This document shows, in pieces, positions 30,917 through 40,477 of a DNA stretch of 64,000 bases. The stretch is taken from positions 248,001 through 312,000 of the forward strand of contig NZ_WHOB01000093.1 in assembly GCF_013141775.1 (NCBI RefSeq), written 5' to 3'. The notes beneath the pieces are model-generated. The model ran no database searches. It was not told where the DNA came from and saw nothing but the letters and a program-made list of their open reading frames with translations. Both the position numbers and the translations under genes were made by a program. Position 1 is the stretch's first letter. Each line of letters opens with the position of its first letter. The DNA is from Paenibacillus phytohabitans. GTDB taxonomy: Bacteria > Bacillota > Bacilli > Paenibacillales > Paenibacillaceae.

Positions 30917-33454
30917 TTAGATATAATCCGCCATCGAGCGGACCACCAGGCCCGTTGGAGCCGCCGGCGTGAAGTCCGCCTCACCGCTTCCGCTGAGCGC
31001 AAACTCTATCGTCTTCGGCTCGCCCGGAAGCAGATCGAAGAAGTTGTCGGAGAAGATGCCCTCTTCTTCTACGGTCAGATGCACACCTCTAGCCAACACA
31101 TCGCTGCTGAGCGTGAAGCTCTTCCCGGCGCTGCCCGGCACTTCCGTCACTGTAATTACCGGCTTGCTCAGCGGAATATCCTTGGCTGCCGCGAAGTAAT
31201 GCTCCTTGTGCTCCAGCACCTGTCCGCCTTCCAGCAGGGAAGCCACCAGCAGCACTTGTGCCGGCTCGCGGCCTTCCAGCAGCTCAGCAACCGGCAGCGT
31301 GAATACCACCTCTGCCGAATCCGCTGCCAGCGTTACCGGCTGCGACCATTCCCGCAGCAGCGCGCCGCTGAAGTCATGAAGCCGAATCACCAGCTCGCCG
31401 TCCAGCGCCTGACGCCGGTCGGAGACAGCGTGAACCTTGAGCGTATCCCCGTCCGTACCGTCAATGGACAGCAGCACATCCTTGAAGGACTTGCGCACGG
31501 TATATTGCAGCGCCTTCCAGCGTCCGTAATAATCCATACCCGCCCAGGAAGCTACCGGCCAGCAGTCATTCATCTGCCAGTACAGCGTGCCCATGCAATA
31601 AGGCTTGTTCCGGCGGTGGCTCTCAATCGCGATGCGGATCGCTTCGGCCTGAAGCACCTGGCTCATGTACAGGAAGCCTCTGAAATCTTTAGGCTGCGGC
31701 AGGTACATATCCATGTATTCCTTGATCAGCTGATTACCCCGTCCGTTCTTCTGATGGGCCAGCATCACCTTGGACTCCAGCTCCATATCCGCTTCTTCTG
31801 CATAGCTGAGCACCGACTTCAGCTCCGGGAAGGACTGGAAGCCATATTCACTCATGAAGCGGCCAACCTTAAGGTTATAGTTCTCAAATGGCTCGATTCC
31901 GTGCCATACTCCCCAGTAGTGAATATCGCCTTCGCCCATAATCCGCGTAGCATGCTGATCCTGACCGCGGGTAAGCTCACGCAGCGGTGAGGAAGGCCAA
32001 TAATCCACACCCGGATGATTCGCGGCAACAGCCTCAGGCAGAATCTTGTGGAAGATTTCTTCATACGCGGCCCATAAGGTCTCACGGATATCAGCACTCA
32101 GCTTCTCCTTCCAGCCCCAGCCCATATTCTCCTCGAATTGCGACCAGGCCGAATCAATCTCATTGTTCCCGCACCATACAGCAATAGAAGGATGATTCCG
32201 CAATCTGCGGACATTATATACCGCTTCCTCACGGATATTGTTCAGGAACGGCTCGTCCCCCGGGTACATGCTGCATGCGAACATGAAGTCCTGCCAGACC
32301 AGCAGGCCGTACTCATCACACAGCCGGTAGAAAACTTCCTCTTCATAGAATCCGCCGCCCCACACACGCAGCATATTCATATTGGATTCCACCGCTGTAG
32401 CAATCTCATGGCGGTAACGTTCCTCCGTAACCTCAGTTATGAAGCTATCATTGGGAATATGATTCGATCCTTTAGCGAAGACCGGCACACCATTCAGCTC
32501 AAAATGGAACGAAGCCCCGCGCTCATCGGGCTTACGGACCAGCTTAATTTCCCGCAGTCCGGTCGTAACCTCCGACACGGCCACAGCTTCTTCTCCCTCC
32601 AGCAGCTCTGCACGGAAATTGTACAGCTCAGGTAGACCCAACCCGTTACACCACCACAGGCGCGGCGTATCGATGACCAGCTCCAGTTCTACCACCTGAT
32701 TGCCCGGTACCAGCGAAGCTGCCTTCATCCATTCCTGCCCCTCTGCAGTTACACGCAGCATACCGCTCCACGCTTCCGGAGCATCCACTTCCACTACAGC
32801 CGTCAGCCGCGCTTCCTGTGCATTCACAGCATTCTGGCGGATGTACAGATCCTTAATGACCGCAATGTCCCGGCCCTCCAGCACAGCTTCACGCCAGATG
32901 CCGCTGGTCAGGAATCTCGGGCCCCAGTCCCATCCATAGTGGTACGGCGCTTTGCGGGCAAACACACTGATCCGCTGCTCCTGAAGCCCGCCGAGCTCGG
33001 ACTGGTCATTCGGTGCAGGCAGATCATAGCCCAGCTGTGCCAGCTTCGGCAGATCCTCGGTCACCACCGAGCGGAATACGATGCGGATCTCATTCTCCCC
33101 AGCCTGCAGAAGGCCCTTCACATTCACGGTCCAGGAGCGGAACATATTATTTGCGGACAGGGCATGCACATTGTTCACATATACATCTGCATACGTGTCC
33201 AGTCCGGCGAATACCAGCTCCGTAACCGCCAGTGTCTGCCATTTCTCTTCTAATGTAAGTACAGTTCTATATTCCCAGTTCTTCTTGTCGATCCATTGCA
33301 GGTCATGTTCATTGGTTCCATAAAAGGGCTGATCTATAACTCCATTCCGGAGCAGATCCGTATGTACCGTTCCCGGTACGGCCGCCGGAAGCCAGGCTTC
33401 ATCTCCACAGGCTCTAAATTCCCAGTTCGTCAGGTTGATGTGCAGTTGTTTCAT
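30917..33454 (-). CDS. Beta-mannosidase (GH2)
   Basis: An 845-residue cytoplasmic enzyme that releases mannose from the non-reducing end of beta-1,4-manno-oligosaccharides. The start MKQLHINLTNWEFR is chosen because AGGAGG sits four bases upstream; an in-frame extension of 21 residues to 33517 looks untranslated. It has an N-terminal jelly roll (about 1-190), an Ig-like domain, then a TIM barrel with acid/base Glu432 in WCGNNEIDSAW and nucleophile Glu536 in FMSEYGFQSFP. The C-terminal domains are beta-sandwiches. The length and the N-terminal WIDKKNWEYR motif support mannosidase rather than galactosidase. It is divergent from the sugar importer at 33747. Confidence 0.93.
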   Translation of the reverse strand: MKQLHINLTNWEFRACGDEAWLPAAVPGTVHTDLLRNGVIDQPFYGTNEHDLQWIDKKNWEYRTVLTLEEKWQTLAVTELVFAGLDTYADVYVNNVHALSANNMFRSWTVNVKGLLQAGENEIRIVFRSVVTEDLPKLAQLGYDLPAPNDQSELGGLQEQRISVFARKAPYHYGWDWGPRFLTSGIWREAVLEGRDIAVIKDLYIRQNAVNAQEARLTAVVEVDAPEAWSGMLRVTAEGQEWMKAASLVPGNQVVELELVIDTPRLWWCNGLGLPELYNFRAELLEGEEAVAVSEVTTGLREIKLVRKPDERGASFHFELNGVPVFAKGSNHIPNDSFITEVTEERYRHEIATAVESNMNMLRVWGGGFYEEEVFYRLCDEYGLLVWQDFMFACSMYPGDEPFLNNIREEAVYNVRRLRNHPSIAVWCGNNEIDSAWSQFEENMGWGWKEKLSADIRETLWAAYEEIFHKILPEAVAANHPGVDYWPSSPLRELTRGQDQHATRIMGEGDIHYWGVWHGIEPFENYNLKVGRFMSEYGFQSFPELKSVLSYAEEADMELESKVMLAHQKNGRGNQLIKEYMDMYLPQPKDFRGFLYMSQVLQAEAIRIAIESHRRNKPYCMGTLYWQMNDCWPVASWAGMDYYGRWKALQYTVRKSFKDVLLSIDGTDGDTLKVHAVSDRRQALDGELVIRLHDFSGALLREWSQPVTLAADSAEVVFTLPVAELLEGREPAQVLLVASLLEGGQVLEHKEHYFAAAKDIPLSKPVITVTEVPGSAGKSFTLSSDVLARGVHLTVEEEGIFSDNFFDLLPGEPKTIEFALSGSGEADFTPAAPTGLVVRSMADYI

Positions 33455-33602
33455 AAGTCCTCCTAAAAGTTTTGTGAGCGTACACTTCCCTGAGATTGCT
33501 TCGTACAGAACCCGCATCGGAAGTATACGCTTTAAGTTTTAATAGCATAAGCTTTAAGTTGAATAGCCTACGTTTTAATTACCCTCATTGTATTTTGTTA
33601 TT

Positions 33603-33618
33603 TTATTGTTAGCAATAA
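33603..33618. promoter_or_regulatory. Palindromic operator candidate in divergent region
   Basis: TTATTGTTAGCAATAA has perfect 6-bp arms around TTAG. It lies between the beta-mannosidase and importer genes. The flanking TTTTGTTATTTTATTG resembles the AT-rich operator region at 1921-1956. Regulator unknown. Confidence 0.45.
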
Positions 33619-33698
33619 CTTAATTATAATCTTATAAACAGAACAAATAAAGACAATAAATAATAAATGAATACATTTCTCATTGGATACTTTAGCGC

Positions 33699-33723
33699 TA
33701 TAATAATCATGTAAACGCTATCA
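33699..33723 (+). promoter_or_regulatory. -10 box with perfect overlapping cre site
   Basis: TATAAT at 33699-33704 is a perfect -10 box. Six bases later TGTAAACGCTATCA (33710-33723) matches the cre consensus TGWAANCGNTNWCA at every position. CcpA bound there would cover the likely transcription start and shut off the importer when glucose is present. The -35 region is weak, consistent with a promoter that needs an activator such as the YesN-type regulator downstream. Confidence 0.8.
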
Positions 33724-33746
33724 ATAAACGAAAAGGGGACTACACA

Positions 33747-35099
33747 ATGAGAAATAAGTTATTTTCGTTATGTTTTGTTATCATCATGATCTTCTCTTTA
33801 TCCCTGACAGGCTGCGGTTCTAACAACAATAACAACGCAGCGACGGCTACAGATGAGCCGGCAGCAACCACCGCTCCTGAGACTGCCGCCGGAGAGGCAA
33901 CAGCTGCACCTGCTACTGAACCTGCAGCGGCAGGCGGCGCTGACATCAGCGGCAAAATCATTTTCCTGACCAACAGAACCGACATGATCGGCAAAGAGTA
34001 TGACGAATATGTTAAGCGCTTTAATGAGAAATATCCGAACATCAAGGTAGAATTCGAAGCTTCCCAGACCGACTACAACCAGCAGGCAAAAGTCAGAATG
34101 GCCAGCGGCGAGCTGCCGGACGTCATGTTCGTCCCTAACATTCCGAACTCCGATCTGCCTAAATATTTCGCCTCACTTGATGATCTCGGCCTGAACGACC
34201 AGCTTACCTTCAAAGATTTCAAATCCTTTGACGGCCAGCTGTACGGGATCACTACCGGTAACTCCACTTCGGGGATTGTTTATAACAAAAAAGCCTTCGC
34301 CGATGCCGGAATCACCGAAGTTCCGAAGACATGGGATGAATTCCTCGCGGCCTGCGAGAAACTCAAAGCCAAAGGTGTCGTTCCGCTCGCTTCCAACTTC
34401 AAAGACAAATGGCCGCTTAATGACTGGGTATATGCTGTTCCCCGCGTGATTGCCGGCAACCCTGACTTCCCGAATGAGAAGCTGACACAGGATGCCCCGT
34501 TCACCATGGACAACGGATACGGCAAAGCGCTTGGTCTGCTCAGAGAGCTGAATGAAAAAGGCTACCTGGAAAAAGACATCAACTCCACCAACTGGGAGCA
34601 ATCCAAGAAAGACATCGCATCGGGTAAATTCGCCATGTACTTCCTGGGTAACTGGGTCATCAATCAGGTGATCGGTGCGGGTACCACTTCCGATAACGTA
34701 GGCTTCTTCCCGCTTCCTTATGACAACTCGGGCACTTTGACGGCTCCGCTCAGCCCGGACTTCTTCTATGCCGTGGCTAAGAACAGCAAGAATGTCGATG
34801 CTGCCAAGGCCTTCGTGAAATGGATGATCGAAGAATCCGGATACGAGGACTTCGCCGGCTTCATCTCCCCGCTCAAAGGCAAAGAATCCAAGCTGACTCA
34901 GCTTAAGGAATTCCAGTCGACGGGTGTAGTCCTGCAGGAAGGTACCGTAGATGACGCCAAGGTTACCGAAATCACCAACAAAGCACAGCTCGACCTGCCT
35001 GCTATGGTCCAAGAGTTCGTGCTTGCCAAAGATCCGCAAACCGTCTTCGACAAATGGAATAAAGCCTGGGCCAAAGCCAAGAAAGACCTCGGCTATTAA
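33747..35099 (+). CDS. Sugar ABC importer binding lipoprotein (family 1)
   Basis: A 450-residue binding protein. The lipoprotein signal ends in LTGC with Cys23. An Ala/Thr/Pro/Glu linker runs to about residue 67, and the family-1 fold follows (FNEKYPNIKVEFEASQTDYNQQAKVRMASGELPDVMFVP, GIVYNKKAFADAGITEVPKTWDEFLAACEKL, FVKWMIEE). The start has AAAAGGGG upstream. It is followed, after an intercistronic hairpin, by two permeases and a YesM/YesN pair, and is divergent from beta-mannosidase. Manno-oligosaccharides, possibly galactosylated, are the likely ligands; this is inference from context. Confidence 0.93.
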   Translation: MRNKLFSLCFVIIMIFSLSLTGCGSNNNNNAATATDEPAATTAPETAAGEATAAPATEPAAAGGADISGKIIFLTNRTDMIGKEYDEYVKRFNEKYPNIKVEFEASQTDYNQQAKVRMASGELPDVMFVPNIPNSDLPKYFASLDDLGLNDQLTFKDFKSFDGQLYGITTGNSTSGIVYNKKAFADAGITEVPKTWDEFLAACEKLKAKGVVPLASNFKDKWPLNDWVYAVPRVIAGNPDFPNEKLTQDAPFTMDNGYGKALGLLRELNEKGYLEKDINSTNWEQSKKDIASGKFAMYFLGNWVINQVIGAGTTSDNVGFFPLPYDNSGTLTAPLSPDFFYAVAKNSKNVDAAKAFVKWMIEESGYEDFAGFISPLKGKESKLTQLKEFQSTGVVLQEGTVDDAKVTEITNKAQLDLPAMVQEFVLAKDPQTVFDKWNKAWAKAKKDLGY

Positions 35100-35103
35100 A
35101 AAT

Positions 35104-35308
35104 AACCCCACAAAGTGGAGATTGGCTTCGGGTGATGACTCAGGTACTTTGCGGGGACCCCGAAACATATAAATTCTTTTAAAACAGCCCCACGAAGTGG
35201 AGCTTTAGCTTCAAGGTATAAAATGATTCACCCTGCTGCACTAAGCAGCCAGATGCACTAAACTTCCGGCGCAAAAGGGATTATCGCCTTCATGGATAAT
35301 CCCTTTTG
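35104..35308 (+). terminator. Intercistronic structured region with strong hairpin
   Basis: Between binding-protein and permease genes. A perfect 13-bp stem, AAAAGGGATTATC (35274-35286) with GATAATCCCTTTT (35296-35308), looks like a partial terminator that would leave most transcripts carrying only the binding protein. Upstream, a motif of type CCCCACRAAGTGGAG followed by TTNGCTTC occurs twice (from about 35106 and 35190). The first copy can pair CCCCACAAAGT with ACTTTGCGGGG about 35 bases later, forming an additional long hairpin. Confidence 0.7.
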
Positions 35309-35349
35309 TCGTCAATCCCACTTAAGCTTTCACGAAAGAAGGGTATGCG

Positions 35350-36243
35350 ATGTTCGGAACACTGTCTTATAACAAACAGAAAACTATTATCATAGTCTCC
35401 TTTCTGCTGATCCCGCTGATCCTCCTCGCCACGTTCACTTATTATCCGGCGCTGAAGCTGGTCTATTACAGCTTCACCAACTGGGACGGCTACAGCCCCG
35501 AGAAGCCTTGGGTCGGCCTCGATAATTACCGCGAGGTGTTTAACACTCCCGATATTTTCAAAGTATTCACCCATAACTTCGCTTACTTCGTCATGGGTCT
35601 CGTTCAGAATATAGTGGCGATCTACTTCGCCGTTGTGCTGAACAGCAAGCTGCGGGGCCGGAATGCTTTTCGCATCATGCTCTTCCTGCCTTACATTATG
35701 AATGGTGTCGCCGTTGCCTTCATGTTCGGTTATGTCTTCGACACTACCAACGGTTCACTGAATCTGTTCCTGAACAGCATCGGCCTGACCGGTCTTGGAC
35801 AGACCAGCTGGCTCGGCACCGAAGGACTGGTGAACTACGCGCTCGCTTCCACCGGCTTCTGGCGGTTCATGGGCTACAATATGGTCATTTATATTGCTTC
35901 CCTGCAGGCCATTCCGCGTGATATTTATGAAGCTGCGAAGATTGACGGTGCAAACTCAATGCAGACCCTCTGGAGAATTACGCTGCCGAATATGAAGGCC
36001 GTCATTCAGCTCAATTTGTTCCTGACCGTGACCGGCGCACTCGAAGTCTTCGACCTTCCGTTCGTACTCACCAAAGGCGGCCCAGCGGGCGCCAGCCAGA
36101 CGTATGTCCAGCGCGTGGTGGATACGGCATTTGCCTTCAACAATTACGGCCTGGCCTCGGCCATGAGCGTTATCCTGCTCTTCTTTGTAGTCATCGTACT
36201 GCTGATTCAACAGCTGGTTCTTAGCCGGGGAGGAGATAAGTAG
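35350..36243 (+). CDS. Sugar ABC importer permease (UgpA/LplB-type)
   Basis: A 297-residue inner-membrane permease with six predicted helices. The EAA motif that docks the ATPase is YEAAKIDGANSMQTLWRITLP (about 199-219). The N-terminal helix (about 10-33) and the following FTNWDGYSPEKPWVGLDNY segment are typical of CUT1 importers. AGAAGGG precedes the ATG. The partner permease starts 2 bp downstream. No ATPase gene is in the operon, so a shared MsmX-type ATPase elsewhere must energise it. Confidence 0.94.
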   Translation: MFGTLSYNKQKTIIIVSFLLIPLILLATFTYYPALKLVYYSFTNWDGYSPEKPWVGLDNYREVFNTPDIFKVFTHNFAYFVMGLVQNIVAIYFAVVLNSKLRGRNAFRIMLFLPYIMNGVAVAFMFGYVFDTTNGSLNLFLNSIGLTGLGQTSWLGTEGLVNYALASTGFWRFMGYNMVIYIASLQAIPRDIYEAAKIDGANSMQTLWRITLPNMKAVIQLNLFLTVTGALEVFDLPFVLTKGGPAGASQTYVQRVVDTAFAFNNYGLASAMSVILLFFVVIVLLIQQLVLSRGGDK

Positions 36244-36245
36244 CC

Positions 36246-37079
36246 ATGGAACATTCCAAATTGCGCTTCAAAGACCTGTTCAAATATTTCACGCTGCTCA
36301 TCGGCGTATTCGTAGTGCTGTTCCCGCCGTATGTCGTGATCGTCAATGCGTTCAAATCCACGGATGAGTTCAACAGCAGCAGCTCTATGGCTCTGCCGCA
36401 CAGCTTCCTGAATTTTGACAACTTCGTTGCTGTCTTCCAGCGCGGCGGGCTGCTCAGCGGCTTCGGCAATGTACTCGTCATTATTATAATTACATTGACC
36501 CTGAACATTCTGTTTGGCACAATGGTGGCATATGTACTAGGCCGCTTCTCTTTTAAGCTGAAGCCGGTTGTGTTCGGTGCATATCTCGTGGCCACCATCA
36601 TTCCGAGCATCACCACCCAGGTGGCAACCTTCGGCATCATCAAAAATATGGGGCTCTACAACACGCTCGGCGCTCCTATTGTGCTCTATATCGGGGCCGA
36701 TGTGATCCAGATCATTCTCTATTTACAGTTCATCCGCAATATTCCGTTTGATCTCGACGAGAATGCCATGGTTGAAGGCGCTTCCCTGTTCAAAATCTAC
36801 CGCTCGATCATCTTCCCGCTGCTTACACCGGCGACGGCCACCCTGGTCATCCTGAAGACGATCAGCATTTACAATGACATGTACATCCCTTACCTCTATA
36901 TGCCCAAGCAGAGCCTGGGTGTTGTAACGACGATCCTCATGCGTTTCCAGGGGGTCAATTCAGGCGAGTGGAACCTGATCTGTGCGGCGATCCTGCTGAT
37001 CCTGCTGCCGACAGTCATCCTTTACTTCTTCCTGCAGCGTTATATCTTTGAAGGCGTAACGAACGGCGCGGTGAAATAG
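36246..37079 (+). CDS. Sugar ABC importer permease (UgpE/LplC-type)
   Basis: A 277-residue permease with six helices, forming the channel with the preceding gene product. The EAA loop is DENAMVEGASLFKIYRSIIF. LPHSFLNFDNFVAVFQRGG and the ending LQRYIFEGVTNGAVK are typical of the CUT1 second permease, with the usual C-terminal GxxxGAVK tail. GGAGGAG lies within the end of the previous gene, and the stop-start gap is 2 bp. It is followed 25 bp later by the sensor kinase gene. Confidence 0.94.
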   Translation: MEHSKLRFKDLFKYFTLLIGVFVVLFPPYVVIVNAFKSTDEFNSSSSMALPHSFLNFDNFVAVFQRGGLLSGFGNVLVIIIITLTLNILFGTMVAYVLGRFSFKLKPVVFGAYLVATIIPSITTQVATFGIIKNMGLYNTLGAPIVLYIGADVIQIILYLQFIRNIPFDLDENAMVEGASLFKIYRSIIFPLLTPATATLVILKTISIYNDMYIPYLYMPKQSLGVVTTILMRFQGVNSGEWNLICAAILLILLPTVILYFFLQRYIFEGVTNGAVK

Positions 37080-37104
37080 GGGATGTACGGAAAGGAACAA
37101 CACA

Positions 37105-38916
37105 GTGGTATCCTATATCCGGAGATTTCCGCGTACCCTTTGGCTGTTCCTGGCCAATCTGCCTATGGAGCGCAAACTGATTGTCGTGTTTATTTTTCTG
37201 ATATCCATGCCGATCACTTATGTCAGTTATCTCTCGTCCCGTTCCACCTTCAATTCCGTCCTGGTTAATGCAACAGCAAGCGCCGGACAGATGGCAGACA
37301 GCGCCTCGGATACCATCGACCGTTATGTAGCCGACCTGAAGAGGTACACTGCGCTCCCGCTCTACAATACCGATGTCCAGTTCTATCTGGAGCAGGAGCA
37401 GACCGATTGGGAAAAAAATACGGGCATGTCCATGTTCCTTAGCTATTTGAACCATACGAAAGAAGAGATTGTTGCCGTATACCTGGTGGATAAATACGGC
37501 TCCGTCTATTATGACAAAAGCTCGGGCATCAGCGAGCTGTTCCCGGAAGAACGTCTGGCACAGTGGCAGAGTCTCACCGAGTCCGGCGTAGCTTCCATAG
37601 TTCAGGGCAGGCATATGATCCGTGTAAATGCGGGGGATCACCGGGAGGTATTCAGCATTCTGCGTACCGTCAGTTCGGTCAGCTCGCTACAGAAGATCGG
37701 CATTATTGTGTTCGATATCAATATCAGCCTGTTCAAGGGCATCGTGGACCCGGTCAATGCAGTCACCCAGGGGAGTACCCTGATTGTTGATGACAAGGGG
37801 GAAATGATGTACGCCAGCCCGGATGATTCAGGCGGTGGCTCCGGCATGCTGGAGAAGCATACGGACAAGTTCCTGCAGCAGGTGAACGGACACGATGGCC
37901 ATTTCCAGATCACTCTGGACGGCAAGGAATTTCTCGCGGTATATACCGTATCAGCCAAGACCGGCTGGACTACAATGGTTTCTATCCCGCTGGAGCGGAT
38001 ACTGTCACCAGTGGAGAAAACCCGTAACGCGCAGGTGCTGACCACGCTGGCGATAATCGCCTTCGCCCTGATCGTAGCCACCTTCATCTCCCATGCCCTG
38101 ACGAAGCCGCTGAAATCCATGGTCCGCCTGATGAAGCAGGTGCAGCATGGCAATCTGGAGGTATGGCTGCATCCCCGGTACAATGATGAGATCGGAATGC
38201 TGGGCAGCCACTTCAACCGGATGATCATCCGCGTGAAGGACCTGCTGCAGGAAGTGAAGCTGACGGAGAAACGCAAGCAAAAAGCCGATATGCGGGCCTT
38301 GCAGAACCAGATCAATCCGCATTTCATCTACAACACGCTTGAATCCATCCGCATGCTGGCTGAAGGCAGTGATGATCCCCGGGTCGCGAAGCTGACGTAC
38401 CTGCTGGGGATGCAGATGCGTTACGGGATTGTCCGCAGCGAGGAGATGGTGACCATCGGGCAGGAGCTTGATCATACCCGTAATTATCTGGATATGCTGC
38501 AAATCCGTTTCCCGGACAAATTCAGCTTGAAGATTGACGTGCCGGATGCTCTGCTGAGCTTCCCGGTCATTAAGCTGGTCTTCCAGCCGATCGTCGAGAA
38601 CGCCGTCTTTCATGGCCTGGAGCCCAAGGAAGGCCCGGGCACCATCAGCATCACCGGCTGGGCAGAGGGGAGCAAAGCTGTATTTTGCGTGGAGGATGAT
38701 GGTGTCGGCATGGATGAAGATACGCTGCGCGCGCTGAACCATACCCTGACGGGGGGAGCTGACGGCGAGAAATTCGGTATCGGCCTGCGCAATGTGAACG
38801 AACGGCTCCGCCTGGACTACGGCAGCCCGTATGGACTGCGTGTAGAGAGCGAATCCGGCCAAGGCACCCGTGTCATTCTAAGAATCGAGAATCTCTCCCA
38901 CCGTATTGAAGATTAA
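37105..38916 (+). CDS. YesM-type sensor histidine kinase
   Basis: A 603-residue membrane kinase using a GTG start with AAAGGA upstream. Helices at about 19-40 and 308-330 bracket a large extracellular dCache-like sensor. A HAMP domain follows (about 332-385). The phosphoacceptor is His406 in NQINPHFIYNTLESIR, the His-kinase type of the LytS/YesM class. The ATPase domain has PIVENAVFHGLE, VEDDGVGM and KFGIGLRNVNERL. It is cotranscribed with its partner regulator and lies directly after the importer, whose binding protein may present the sugar to it. The likely output is activation of the importer promoter. Confidence 0.94.
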   Translation: MVSYIRRFPRTLWLFLANLPMERKLIVVFIFLISMPITYVSYLSSRSTFNSVLVNATASAGQMADSASDTIDRYVADLKRYTALPLYNTDVQFYLEQEQTDWEKNTGMSMFLSYLNHTKEEIVAVYLVDKYGSVYYDKSSGISELFPEERLAQWQSLTESGVASIVQGRHMIRVNAGDHREVFSILRTVSSVSSLQKIGIIVFDINISLFKGIVDPVNAVTQGSTLIVDDKGEMMYASPDDSGGGSGMLEKHTDKFLQQVNGHDGHFQITLDGKEFLAVYTVSAKTGWTTMVSIPLERILSPVEKTRNAQVLTTLAIIAFALIVATFISHALTKPLKSMVRLMKQVQHGNLEVWLHPRYNDEIGMLGSHFNRMIIRVKDLLQEVKLTEKRKQKADMRALQNQINPHFIYNTLESIRMLAEGSDDPRVAKLTYLLGMQMRYGIVRSEEMVTIGQELDHTRNYLDMLQIRFPDKFSLKIDVPDALLSFPVIKLVFQPIVENAVFHGLEPKEGPGTISITGWAEGSKAVFCVEDDGVGMDEDTLRALNHTLTGGADGEKFGIGLRNVNERLRLDYGSPYGLRVESESGQGTRVILRIENLSHRIED

Positions 38917-38967
38917 CCGGAAACAGGGCAACCTGCACATTATGTCTTTTGAAAGGGGATATCCGGA

Positions 38968-40464
38968 TTGCTGCGTATTGTGATCGTAGATGATGAAGTC
39001 CTGATCCGCGAAGGTCTGGCCCGGATGATCAGCAAGGAGAGCAGCGATTTCGCCGTCATCCGCACTTATCCTGACGGCAAACAGCTGCTGGATGAGCTGC
39101 CTGCCCTCCAGTTCGATGTCCTGATTACCGATATCCGCATGCCGCAGATTGGCGGCCTTGAGCTGATCCGTCTGCTCAAAGCCAGTCATCCCCATATCCG
39201 TTCCCTGCTGATGAGCGGATTCGTTGAATTTGATTATGCCCGGGAAGCCATCCGCAGCTCGGCGGTAGATTATCTGCTGAAGCCGATCAATAAAGAGCAG
39301 CTGTTCGACGTGCTCTACAGCCTGGATAAGGAACGCACGCTGCTGCGTGAGAAGGAAGAACGGCACCGCTCCGGGATGCTGCTCTCCATGCTGCATATTG
39401 AAGAGCCCTCCGCTGTGCTGATCGGCGGCCTTATTTTGCCCCAGCCTTATTTCTCGGTGTTTGTCCTCAAAGGAGACTCGCCTGAAACCGTCTGCTCCTG
39501 TACAGACAGTCTGCGGCAAGAGAAGGATAACGGATTCGATGTGCTGGAACTCCGCCAGGGACTGCAGGTCTGGATCTGGTATTCTGCGCAGCCGCTGGAA
39601 TCTGCTGAATTAAGCGAGATCCGCAGATATCTGCAGGCTGCCAGTGCAGGGCATACTCTGCATGTGGGCATAAGCCGCTCCTACGCGGATGCAGCCAGGC
39701 TCAGAACGGCTTATCTGGAAGCCAAACATGCCTGTGACTGCGGAATATACCAATCCCGGCCGCTGCATTATGTTACTATTGAAGAGCTCATCCTGCCGGA
39801 TAAGGCAGGGTCTGAGCTTTTTGCGCCTTATCGTGAACCGCTGGTCCATGATTTACAGATCCTCAATGTCGAGGGTGTACTTGCAGGAATTCATAAGCTA
39901 TTCTCGGAGCTTGCATCGCAGTGTGCTTATCCCGAGCAGATTCTCCGCATGTGCCGGGAGATGGAAGAGCTTGCCCGTAAGGAAGTGCAGGAATTCGAAG
40001 CGGTCTACCGTAACGGATTAACTATGGCGCTGGAGGAACAGCTGGAGAGCTGTTTGGCTTTTGCAGATATGGAAAAGCTGTTCGCTTCCTCCTTGTCGTC
40101 TGCTCTAAGCAGTATCCGTGCCCACCGGCTGGAGTTGTCCGGTACCGCCGTCGAGACCATCAAGCGCTGGATCTCAGCCAACTATAACCAGCACGCAGAT
40201 CTGAACACCCTTGCGGGGATGGTGTATCTTACGCCAAGTTATTTGAGCAAGCTGTTCAAGCAGGAGACCGGCCTTACGCTGACTGATTATATAATTGAAA
40301 TCCGCATCCGCAAGGCCAAGCAGCTGCTGAAGAATGCCCCGGATCTCAAAATCCATGAAATCGGCACCGAAGTCGGCTATCCCGACCCCGCCTATTTCAA
40401 TAAACTGTTCAAAAAAGTTGTCGGCGTCACGCCGAATGAATATAAACGAATCTCATCTGTGTAA
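38968..40464 (+). CDS. YesN-type response regulator with AraC DNA-binding domain
   Basis: A 498-residue regulator with a TTG start following GAAAGGGG. The receiver (1-120) has VDDE and phosphoacceptor Asp54 in LITDIRMP, with the conserved Lys in LLKPINK. A middle region of about 250 residues is typical of the class. The C-terminal AraC domain (about 395-497) has two helix-turn-helices (ADLNTLAGMVYLTPSYLSKLF and KIHEIGTEVGYPDPAYFNKLF), then VVGVTPNEYK. Its partner is the kinase just upstream. Probable targets are the importer promoter at 33699 and the divergent mannosidase. Confidence 0.95.
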   Translation: MLRIVIVDDEVLIREGLARMISKESSDFAVIRTYPDGKQLLDELPALQFDVLITDIRMPQIGGLELIRLLKASHPHIRSLLMSGFVEFDYAREAIRSSAVDYLLKPINKEQLFDVLYSLDKERTLLREKEERHRSGMLLSMLHIEEPSAVLIGGLILPQPYFSVFVLKGDSPETVCSCTDSLRQEKDNGFDVLELRQGLQVWIWYSAQPLESAELSEIRRYLQAASAGHTLHVGISRSYADAARLRTAYLEAKHACDCGIYQSRPLHYVTIEELILPDKAGSELFAPYREPLVHDLQILNVEGVLAGIHKLFSELASQCAYPEQILRMCREMEELARKEVQEFEAVYRNGLTMALEEQLESCLAFADMEKLFASSLSSALSSIRAHRLELSGTAVETIKRWISANYNQHADLNTLAGMVYLTPSYLSKLFKQETGLTLTDYIIEIRIRKAKQLLKNAPDLKIHEIGTEVGYPDPAYFNKLFKKVVGVTPNEYKRISSV

Positions 40465-40477
40465 GGAGTCTGATCAC

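Noticed and set aside
34173..35168. A 331-codon antisense frame opposite the binding-protein gene
   Set aside because: A shadow of a strongly supported gene, with no recognisable domain.
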